DNA of 28,242 nucleotides, from the NCBI GenBank assembly GCA_048213135.1, contig PS015528.1, forward strand, positions 1 to 28,242, in the 5' to 3' direction. A program made the position numbers and the translations under genes. Positions 20,027-28,242 of this stretch are shown here, in pieces. Under the pieces are notes generated by a model. The model saw nothing but the letters and a program-made list of their open reading frames with translations, made no database searches and was not told the origin of the DNA. This stretch comes from Reclinomonas americana ATCC 50394 (Eukaryota > Jakobida > Jakobea > Jakobida). Numbering within the stretch: position 1 is the stretch's first letter; each line of letters opens with the position of its first letter.

Positions 20027-23000
20027 CTTGCTTGCTGGGCAGAGTCGGGCATGTATCTGGTGACGATGAATCGTGCAATATCGTCCAAACCGACCCCGAT
20101 CATCGAGCTGCCGGAATCCAAGGAGCCCAAGGGCAGGTCCACGTGGAAGCAGCTGCGGCGAGCCGACGACTGCCCTCCAAACGCCTTTATTCGCTTGTTC
20201 TTGCACCGAGGTGAGGGAGGGGGGTCATTGGAGCGAATTGTTCGTTTTTTCCCTTCTCGGATGGATGTTCACCGTCTCCCTCGCCAGCTCGTGTCGACAG
20301 CGACCGCACGGCGGGTCTGCGTCGTGAGTTTTACTTTCGTCGCGAGATGACACACATGGTGTGCATCGTGTATCCCATGAATCCCGAACGGCGAAAGAAG
20401 ACGTCCGACTCGGCAGGTGAGTTTTTGATTCTCCGTCGTGTTGCACACACGTTCTGACTGGCTTATCGCAGGTGCCTCCGCCGCCCCTGTGACACCGCGC
20501 GTTGCGCGCGGCGGTGGACGGGCGGGATCCAGAGGCGGCCGGCGGAAGCGGCATGGTGAGTGAGCCGAGGATGGCGGCGTCCCAGCAACTGTGGCCTCAC
20601 TCACCGGTGCGTCACAGCGGACAGCGACGACGACGATGGCGAGGAGGACATTGACGACGACATTGATGATGATGAGTACGCGGTGGACGACGGTGGCGGT
20701 GACAGCACTGACCACACACCAGAGACACTAGCTCGCACGTGGTCCACGTCATCGTCCGTCGGCTCCACTCCCAAAGCAACCCTGCTGCCGGTCGCCTCCT
20801 CCTCCTCCTCTAGTACCTCGTTGTTGACACGGCGCCGTTCTGGTGGCAGCGGCAGTGGTAGCGGTGATGCAGGTGGTGCGTTCAGTGGACTGCGGCAGCT
20901 GCATTCGCGCAGCAACGAGGATCTGGCGGCGCTTGCCGCGTCCATGCGCGACGGGGAAGACGAAGACGACGAGGACGACGATGGTGGTACTGGTGGTGTT
21001 GGTTCTGGTGGCGACGGCAGGGGCGATCACGAGATGCGACAACAGCCAATGGCGGCGACGAATCGTGTGTCGATGCAAACGCTGCAGGAGTTGGCGTCGC
21101 TGGCGACCCAGGGGCACGTTCCAAAGCCGCTGCAGTCGATTTCCACGCCCGGTCTGTGGATGGCAGTGGATGCTGGCGCTGTTGCCGGCACAGGTGTTGG
21201 CAGTATGGCAGCGCCTGCGGCGGTCCCCATGGGCGTGCCCATGGCCATTGTCAGTGGCGGCAATCCACCAGTGGGAGCAACGTGGACTCGGCGAGCGCCT
21301 CCGCCACCACAAGCTGCCGTCAGCGTGTCTGTGGTGCAACAGCAACAGCAACAACAGCAGCAGCAGCAGCCAATCGTGTTGCCAGCAGGGCGCAAGCGTC
21401 AGCTTTCTGGCGCGCGGTCCTCACAAGCGCCCGTCTCCACCGTGGTCGTCAGTGCAGCTGGCCTGTCGCGGGTGAAGGAGGAGCCCATGTCACTGGCGCC
21501 CGCCGTTGTAGGTGCCCTGCGACCTGTACACGTCCGCGGCACGAGCGGTGGCGGTACACAAGACGCAAAGATGATCGTGACTGACGAACAAGGAGGAGAG
21601 GGGGAGGATGAGGAAATGGAGGCGCCTGCCGGCGGCGCGTTCGAGGAAGAGGCGGACGAGGACGAAGATGAGGTGGAGGAGGAAGAGGAGGAGGCCGACG
21701 AAGAGGATGTGAGCGAACGAGGAGGCGACACGGAACGGGAGGATGATGCCGGCGCGCCACCGCGCAAGCGGCAAAGGGGAGAGCAGCAGCAGCAGCAGCA
21801 GCGGCAGCGGTTGAAACTACAGCAGCAGCAGCAACACGAGGTGTTGCGACGACGTGCTGCGCGCCACTCTTCGACGGTGAGCTCTGTCGACGGTGACGCA
21901 GCGAGTAGCACGGCATCGAGTGCGCCAGCCACGGAGGCGTCATCGCACGCGCACGGCGCTCACGATCTGTCGAGTTCGTTTGCCTATGAACCGATTCCCA
22001 TGGTGGGCCGCGAGCAACAGCTCGAGTCTGCACTGCAGTTCTTGGAGGGCACACAGAAACGTTGCGTCGTTCACTCGCTTGTCAACACGGCAGTAACTCA
22101 TTGTGTGGCTCGCAGTCGATCGTACTCGCATGTGCGTCATCTACATCACTGGCGAACCGGGCATGGGTCGCACCTCGGTGGCGCGTCACTTGGTGCCGCG
22201 AATCGCCGAGCGTCTCAAGTTGGATGTGTCGCCCGTGTTTGTGGATCTGCGTGGCAATCAGGACTCGCGAAGAGGGCTTGCGGTTGCGTCGCGTTTGTGT
22301 GTGCTTGTCGATCTCCACGCATTCACTAAATCGGTGTCTTGCAACTCGCAGAATGCGCACGCTCTGCACCAGATTCTGCAGCAAATAGACCACGAAACAG
22401 CCTGTCGGTTTGGCGGCATGGCCGACGAGGTGTTGGTGCGACGCGAGTGCCATCGCTTGCTGCGAGTAAGCGTGCCGGAGAAGCAAGTCATTCTCGTACT
22501 AGACAATGCGCCGTCATCGCAGAGCATCGAGCAGCTGTTGCCGCTGGAGGGTCCTGGTGAGAGTGCGCGAGGGAGAGAGATGCGTGACTCGAAATCGGGG
22601 TGCTGATCTGTTGTGCATCAGTTGCGGACATGTACCCACCGATTGTGCTGGTCATTGCATCGCCGTCGTTTGGCGATGATGGCATGCTGCCGGAGAGCAA
22701 GGCCGCCACGTATCGAATCCACTTGAAACCGCTCTCCACTCAACAGGTGTGATGCTTTTGTCACTTTTCCATCCCATGTCTGTTGTGTTATTTACCGTCT
22801 TGCAGTCTGCCGAATTCCTCACGGTGGCCATGGTCAAGGCCTGTGGTCCACACTTCAATCCATCAGATGCAGCCATTCAACAGGTCATCAACGAAATGGT
22901 GGTGGCCAGCAACGGACACCCACTATTCATGCAGACGCTTGTCGGGTGCGTTCGCTTTTCTCTCTCTCTCTTTCTCTCGCTCATTCGTCTTTTGACACTG

Positions 23001-23665
23001 TACCCGGCCACATTTCAGCTGCATCTCCACGCGCATGCAACAGACGCCATCGCTCGGTTTTGTGGCCGCCTGGCGCCACTTCCTCAAGCAAGTGGACGTG
23101 ACACGAGCCGATTGGATTGGCTCGGTGCTCGAGACGCTTACGCCGCTGCAAAAGGAAGTGGTTACTGTGTGCGCCATTTTCCGTGGCTACTTGTCGGTGA
23201 GTGCACAGCGTGCTCGTGTCTGTTGTGCTGCTGTTGAAGACGGCTCAAGAGCGCTTTTCGGTCACAGGTCGGTTTTCCGATGCTGATTTCCCTATTGACC
23301 GGCGTGGCGGGGTCGGCCGACCACTTTGACGAACAGCAGAAGATTCTGGTGACGCGTCCGAGTCGCCAAGTGACGGCCACGTTGCCAGAGGGGTGTGTAT
23401 GAGAGAGAGAGAGAGATTGCACGCAAATTGTGCTAGCTTGTGTGCGTCGTGCTCATTGTCTTCGTGTGTGCGCGTCAGCTCGGAGAAGAACAAGAATGTC
23501 ATGTTGGATTGGATTGAGGACATGGAGGCGAACGACGAACGCCTGCGACAGCAAGGGAGGCACCACTCGGCCGCCGAGGTCACACGATGCCTCGTGGAGC
23601 TGTGCCAGATGAACATTATCACCTCGTGGAGACAGGACCGTCTGAAGCTTCCGTTTGTGCAAGAC
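19890..23665 (+). CDS. STAND-type (NB-ARC/AAA-like) ATPase, 5' end in a gap
   Basis: Exons: 19890-19937 (partial), 20043-20210, 20288-20416, 20472-20555, 20618-22060, 22116-22282, 22352-22556, 22622-22746, 22806-22945, 23019-23196, 23268-23392, 23479-23665. Phases agree over about 999 codons. The N-terminus (YYIREGGLSELV, FIRLFLHRAR, REFYFRREMTHMVCIVYP) is an unrecognised compact domain. Exon 20618-22060 then encodes about 480 mostly disordered residues with acidic blocks, Ser, Gly and Gln runs and a basic RKRQR patch. The ATPase core starts at MVGREQQLESALQFLEG; the P-loop is GEPGMGRTS, with Arg in place of the Walker A Lys. A Walker B-like VILVLDNAP follows, then LVIASPS and helical/winged-helix-like sequence (LTPLQKEVVTVCAIFRGYL, LVELCQMNIITSW). 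It probably continues into the TPR exons at 25117-27719. The last donor (GTTGCG at 23666) is uncertain because the frame stays open into the gap. Confidence 0.75.
19991..20023. repeat. (TC)n microsatellite in intron
   Basis: A pure TC tract near the 3' end of the 105-nt intron 19938-20042. It may act as the polypyrimidine tract of the following acceptor (GGGCAG). Confidence 0.9.
21340..21371 (+). repeat. CAG/CAA repeat encoding poly-Gln
   Basis: CAA/CAG codons in frame encode about ten Gln in the disordered region of the STAND gene. Further Gln-rich codon runs occur at about 21784-21836. Such tracts are length-variable and common in intrinsically disordered regulators. Confidence 0.85.
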
Positions 23666-23725
23666 GTTGCGTTGGTTGTCGAACTCGCCTCCGAGTCGCC
23701 GTCACCTATTTGGCCCTTATGTGTG

Positions 23726-24212
23726 NNNNNNNNNNNNNNNNNNNNNNNNNNNNNNNNNNNNNNNNNNNNNNNNNNNNNNNNNNNNNNNNNNNNNNNNNNN
23801 NNNNNNNNNNNNNNNNNNNNNNNNNNNNNNNNNNNNNNNNNNNNNNNNNNNNNNNNNNNNNNNNNNNNNNNNNNNNNNNNNNNNNNNNNNNNNNNNNNNN
23901 NNNNNNNNNNNNNNNNNNNNNNNNNNNNNNNNNNNNNNNNNNNNNNNNNNNNNNNNNNNNNNNNNNNNNNNNNNNNNNNNNNNNNNNNNNNNNNNNNNNN
24001 NNNNNNNNNNNNNNNNNNNNNNNNNNNNNNNNNNNNNNNNNNNNNNNNNNNNNNNNNNNNNNNNNNNNNNNNNNNNNNNNNNNNNNNNNNNNNNNNNNNN
24101 NNNNNNNNNNNNNNNNNNNNNNNNNNNNNNNNNNNNNNNNNNNNNNNNNNNNNNNNNNNNNNNNNNNNNNNNNNNNNNNNNNNNNNNNNNNNNNNNNNNN
24201 NNNNNNNNNNNN
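23726..24212. other. Assembly gap within or after the STAND gene
   Basis: 487 N following the last visible exon of the ATPase half. The link between the ATPase half and the TPR half cannot be followed through it. Confidence 0.98.
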
Positions 24213-24819
24213 TTGGTGTGAACGACGGTGGTGGGATAGGCATCATCGCACCACCACCACCACCACCACCACCGCCGCCACCACCACCACCACCACCACC
24301 ACCATTTGCATTCGTGCTGCCATTGATTGCCGCCGCGGACGATGTTGTGGACAACGAGGTCGACATGTCGGTGACGGCCGACAATTGTGCGCCAGAAGAG
24401 CCCGCAGCTGCTGCCGCTGCCGCCGCCGCCGCTGCGGCCATTGTGCCAGCAGACCCAGAGGGACCCTGCGTTGCTGTTGCTGACGACACGTCACCAACAA
24501 CTCCCATGCTCGAACTGGTAAACGAACGCGCTGTCAACGAGAGGTTGTAGGCCGGATGAAGGGGCGGGGTCTGTGCCAGCAGCGGCGACATTGCCGGCGT
24601 CCCAAAGAACGAACCAAGACCATCAGGTCCATTCGCTGAACTCAGCTGCGCTCGCAAACCGACCAACGGTGGCGTTGGCTTCGGTCCCAGCAGAGGCGTG
24701 GTGCCGATGGCGTCACGCAGCAGTGGCACCGTCGGCGTCAGCACGGTAGCGTCGAAGAGGCTAGGCGCTGACAAGGTGCCGGCGACGCCACTTGACTGCG
24801 AACCGCCGGCAGCAGAGGA
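24213..24819 (-). CDS. Coding-like island on the opposite strand, Gly/Ala/Ser/Pro-rich, both ends in gaps
   Basis: This 607-base island between two gaps is open in one minus-strand frame over its whole length, with about 200 codons and no stop. The composition looks coding: PSLFDATVLTPTVPLLRD, TTPLLGPKPTPPLVGLRAQL, GLGSFFGTPAMSPLLAQTPP, then an Ala run and a run of about 18 Gly from CCA/CCG repeats. I recognise no domain; the style is that of a disordered transcription or RNA regulator. The plus-strand reading is less convincing, with a Pro run and a stop at 24548. The island interrupts a plus-strand gene, so it may be a nested gene, a true neighbour, or a contig placed in the wrong position or orientation during scaffolding. 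Confidence 0.45.
24250..24303. repeat. CCA/CCG trinucleotide repeat
   Basis: A near-pure CCA repeat with a few CCG units. On the minus strand it reads as polyglycine in the open frame, and on the plus strand as polyproline. A GCC/GCT-rich run at 24405-24438 lies beside it. Confidence 0.9.
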
Positions 24820-25062
24820 NNNNNNNNNNNNNNNNNNNNNNNNNNNNNNNNNNNNNNNNNNNNNNNNNNNNNNNNNNNNNNNNNNNNNNNNNNNNNNNNN
24901 NNNNNNNNNNNNNNNNNNNNNNNNNNNNNNNNNNNNNNNNNNNNNNNNNNNNNNNNNNNNNNNNNNNNNNNNNNNNNNNNNNNNNNNNNNNNNNNNNNNN
25001 NNNNNNNNNNNNNNNNNNNNNNNNNNNNNNNNNNNNNNNNNNNNNNNNNNNNNNNNNNNNNN
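24820..25062. other. Assembly gap before the TPR exons
   Basis: 243 N, followed by a short CG/CA alternating tract (25063-25077). The first exon visible after it starts at 25117. Confidence 0.98.
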
Positions 25063-25116
25063 CACGCGCGCGCGCGCCCATTTGAAGTCGTCTCTTACCT
25101 GGCAGTCAACGCACAG

Positions 25117-27719
25117 TGCCGGATCTGATGCATGGCCTGGACTTTCTGATTGAGCGGTTTGCGCACTTCCCACTGTGGGAGTGCATGCGTGAGATGTTTG
25201 TCGCCTTTTCCAATCTTGCCTGCATGGCGGCCCCCATGTTGCGTTATGGAGTGTGTGTGCGCGTGCGTCTGCCCATGTGCTCACGGCTGGGTGTTGCAGA
25301 CCCGACTCCTCGCCCGACGATGTGGTGGCACTGCAGCGCAGCTTCAACATGCGACTCTGTAAGATTCTTCAGAAAGGTGTGTGTTGTGCGAGCTGGATTT
25401 TGTGATGCGTGCGTGCACGTGGTTGACTCGGAAGTGACTGCAGGCGTGCTTTTGTGCCGATGCACGAGCGACCACGCTCGTGCCAAGGACCTCGGACAAA
25501 AACTGTTGGCGCTCTCGGAGAATGTGAAGCACGACCCGATTGCATACATTGCGTACAAGAATACGTGTGCCAGGTGCGTTTGCTTGGGTGGCAACGTGTT
25601 AAGGAGATGAGCAACTGATGGCGCGTCGCAGTCTGTACTTGGATCTGGGCGACTTGGCGAACGCCGAGCGGCTGCTTGTCAGTCTTCTCGACGATCTGCG
25701 TATGACGGAAAAGACACCAAAGAACGACTACCTGCGGGCACGCGTGCTGAACAAGCTCGCCATGACGTACGACATGCAGGGCAAGTACAATGAGGTGCGT
25801 TGTTGTCCCACTCGCCACGTTGATCACACGCACAATTTAACGTGTGCTTTGTTCCTATCAGTCGTCGGCCCTGTTTGTGGAGGCCCTGCAATTGCGCGCC
25901 TCCATTGTCGGCAAGAAGCATCCTGGATACGCCCGTACACTGAACACGTACGCCAACCTGCTGAAGGACGTGGGCCAGTACCGCGAGGCCAAGCGTCTGT
26001 ACAAGAAGTGTTTGAAGCTGTGGAAGAACACGCTGGTCGCCAAGCCTGCCGAGTACGCAGCCATTCAGGGAAACCTGGCTGGCGTGTACAAGTCGGTGGG
26101 CAAGTACTACAAGGCCAAGACGTTTTACGAGAAGAGTCTGCGTCACTACGAGCGCATCTTTGGCGAGGATCCGACGCATGCCGAGATCTCGCGTTGCCAC
26201 GGTCACCTGGGCTTGATCTGTGAGATTCAGGTAACGTGTGTATTCTCGCGTTGCTAGTTGCTTTCTGTGGTGCCCTCAAGTTGCTTTTGTTAATTTGCTA
26301 GGGTCAATTTGACGACGCACAGCGGCATTTCACGCTGGCTTTCCGCTACTACGAGAAGCAGCGTGAGATGTGCGACTCGATCGATTACGCCAACCTGGTC
26401 GACAACTACGGTGTGTTCCGGCACGTGCAGGGTGACTTTGAGACGGCACGGCAGATGCATCAAAAGGTGAGGGAGAGAGAGGGGTAGGAAAAGGGAGAGC
26501 GAGGGTGGAAAAGGAGGATCTCTGCTTTCCCCTCGATGTCCTTGCAGTGTGACTTTACAGAAGTTCCCCTTGACCCTTTACGCGTGGGGAGGGAGCAAAT
26601 ACTTCAATAGTGTTAGTGTGTTGCTGACGGACGGTGTGCAGAGTCTGACAATTCGTGAGACGATCCTCGGCCCGGCGCATCCAATGTGCAGCACCGCACT
26701 CAATAATCTTGGCAATGCGTATGATGCGCTCGGCCAGCACGATGCCGCTCTCATGCTGCACCGGCAGTCGCTCAACATTCGCAAACAGTTCTACCACGAA
26801 CACGACGCGCGCTACGCCAGGGCCCTGCACAACTACATCATCTCGCTCATGTCGCAGTCGCAATGGGAGCGCGTGGAGGACATGCTGAAGCAGGTGCTGA
26901 GTATCTACTACGCCACCTTTGGCCGCTACACCAATCATGCCGAGCTCGGGCCGACGCTGAACAGCTACGGTGTCTACTGCTGCTTCCACGGACGCTTCAA
27001 TCAGGCGTTCGAGTTCCTCTATGATGCGCTGCAGGTAATGCGCGTCTTGAAGGCCTGAGTGAGCACGCAGATGTGCGCTAACATGCATGCGTTGGTACCG
27101 CACACATACACAGCTGATGCGTCGCACGTTGGGCAATGGAGCGGAGGAGCGTACGTGTGCTGTGCTGCGCAATAATCTGGGCGTGGCGTGTGAGCGGCGT
27201 GAGCTGCTGCTGGAGGCCTACGAGCACTACCAGCAGGCCATTAGGATTCGCCTGGAGATTGGCGACACGTCGCATCCACACTACGCGCTGACGCTGTGCA
27301 ATCAACTGCGCTTGATCGTGCGCCTCAATCGGTGGAACGAGGACGGACCACAGTTTGTGCAGCTCGTGCAGGGACTCGGGCAGGTGAGAGTTGTTGTTTT
27401 TTTCACGGCGCTGATGTTTTTATGTTTCACGTCCTCACTGCGCTACCTGCCCAGTCGGTACATGGTCTGCCGGCTGTGCAGTTCCTCAGCACCACGGTGG
27501 CTCGTCTGTCGGACCTGTCGGAATCGTCAACATCGCCATTCTTGCAAGAGGTGCGACTGTTGCTGTCCCTGTTTGTTTTGTTGTCGGTTGTGGGTGCTCA
27601 TGCAGAGTGTGGTGTATGGCTCACAGCTTCGCAAGAACCGATTCTGGGCGGCCATCCCGATTTATGTGTACAGCTTCGGGCGGTGGACACACCGCAGCGG
27701 GAGGACGATGAGTGATTAG
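25117..27719 (+). CDS. TPR-repeat (kinesin light chain/nephrocystin-like) C-terminal half of the STAND protein
   Basis: Exons: 25117-25237, 25300-25376, 25444-25573, 25632-25794, 25862-26230, 26302-26466, 26642-27034, 27114-27383, 27455-27550, 27606-27719 (TAG). Phases agree over about 631 codons. About eight tetratricopeptide repeats of 42-residue spacing are visible, for example LNKLAMTYDMQGKYNESSAL, RTLNTYANLLKDVGQYREAK, IQGNLAGVYKSVGKYYKAKT, ALNNLGNAYDALGQHDAALM and VLRNNLGVACERRELLLEAY. This spacing and the LxxLGxxY motif match the TPR_12 type found behind NB-ARC or NACHT ATPases, where the repeats sense ligands or partners and restrain the ATPase. Context suggests it is the C-terminus of the gene at 19890-23665, but two gaps and an antisense island leave this unproven. 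Intron 26467-26641 is long (175 nt) and might hide a small exon. Confidence 0.85.
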
Positions 27720-27777
27720 AGAGAGAGAGCCTGAAATTGAAAAAAGATTGTTTGTTTTGAGTTGTCTCGCGATAGAC

Positions 27778-28242
27778 ATGCGACGTGGTTCTGGTTCGGG
27801 CGCGACCGGCAGCTCCTCCTCCTCCTCTTCCTCATCCAGCAACAGGGCAACAGCGCCTCGTCGCTATTCATCGACGCAGTCGTCTGCACCCGCACCAGCA
27901 GCGGCTGCACCCTCGTCCTCGTCGTCACTGGCCAGCAAGCTACGCAACGCACAACCACTGGCCAATGTTGCGTGCGTGAGAGAGAGAGAGAGTGATCCCG
28001 CCAACTGCCTCAAGCTCTCACATGTGACGCGCTCGCACACATTAGCCCTCGTTCCAACGCGATCCAGCCCTTTGGGCAGCCGTAGCTCTACAGCAGCAGG
28101 CGGCTCTCTCACTGCGCATGCCGAATTCGCGCGCGGTGGCGCCAAAACGGCGGCGACAAGATCGCGTGTTGCGCGCGGGTGAGACCAATGCCGAGAACGA
28201 CACAGCCACCACGCAGACACTGGCCGAACGGATGCGCCTGGT
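27778..28242 (+). CDS. Ser/Ala-rich protein of unknown function, N-terminal part
   Basis: Exon 1 is 27778-27966 and exon 2 runs from 28046 to the window end; the intron has a GTTGCG donor and an ATTAG acceptor (79 nt). The product begins MRRGSGSGATG and has Ser and Ala/Pro runs. Exon 2 reads PSFQRDPALWAAVALQQQAA, then a basic KRRRQDR patch and NTQTLAERMRLV-like helical sequence (exact reading TATTQTLAERMRLV). The intron keeps the frame open, whereas reading through it gives repetitive sequence and then a stop at 28182. The gene starts only 58 bp after the TPR gene stop on the same strand. The basic patch may be a nuclear localisation signal. I do not recognise the family. Confidence 0.55.

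Noticed and set aside
24213-24550. Plus-strand polyproline frame in the island between gaps
   Set aside because: It stops at 24548, while the opposite strand is open across the whole 607 bases with more coding-like composition.
26494-26641. An extra exon reading CDFTEVPLDPLRVGREQ in the TPR part
   Set aside because: It has a plausible acceptor, but no TPR character and no donor that restores phase, and its neighbours join cleanly without it (MHQK to SLTIRE is a normal TPR junction).

Overview
This window is nuclear DNA from a GC-rich, intron-dense eukaryote. The standard genetic code fits throughout (TAA, TAG and TGA are all used as stops). I rebuilt the genes by hand from splice sites, reading-frame phase and family similarity. 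Introns are mostly 45-85 nt, and intergenic spacing can be as small as 58 bp. A flagellar protein (CFAP36), topoisomerase 3-beta, a CD36/LIMP-2 scavenger receptor and a STAND-type ATPase followed by TPR repeats suggest a free-living flagellated protist, perhaps near the opisthokonts, amoebozoans or apusomonads. That placement is inference. Six runs of N (3949-4146, 9522-9893, 17456-17957, 19138-19889, 23726-24212, 24820-25062) interrupt the assembly, most of them at simple repeats.

Layout. 1-3364 (minus): 5' part of DNA topoisomerase 3-beta, 20 exons in view. 3559-7629 (plus): CD36-family receptor, 14 exons, 809 aa, head-to-head with the topoisomerase. 7825-8608 (plus): small disordered protein starting with a likely acylation signal. 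8666-9962 (minus): membrane protein with an acidic tail, broken by a gap. 10105-14060 (minus): a 954-aa helical-repeat protein made by an in-frame tandem duplication of about 1.87 kb. 14713-17349 (plus): CFAP36 orthologue, 627 aa. 17958-19128 (minus): unrecognised basic protein, 3' end in a gap. 19890-23665 and 25117-27719 (plus): a STAND-type ATPase half and a TPR half, probably one gene, separated by two gaps and a small contig whose coding signal runs on the opposite strand. 27778-28242 (plus): start of a Ser/Ala-rich protein leaving the window.

The strongest unusual signal is in splicing rather than in any one gene. Of about 89 introns modelled, about 24 begin with GTTGCG, usually GTTGCGT, instead of a GTRAGT-like donor. 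They occur in nearly every gene on both strands and are often fixed by homology on both sides. They usually lack the G at exon position -1 that nearly all the GTGAG-type donors here have, which suggests two donor classes with different recognition. Other notable points are the internally duplicated gene with conserved exon lengths, a Walker A lysine-to-arginine change in the STAND ATPase, and a probable cluster of flagellar genes around CFAP36.
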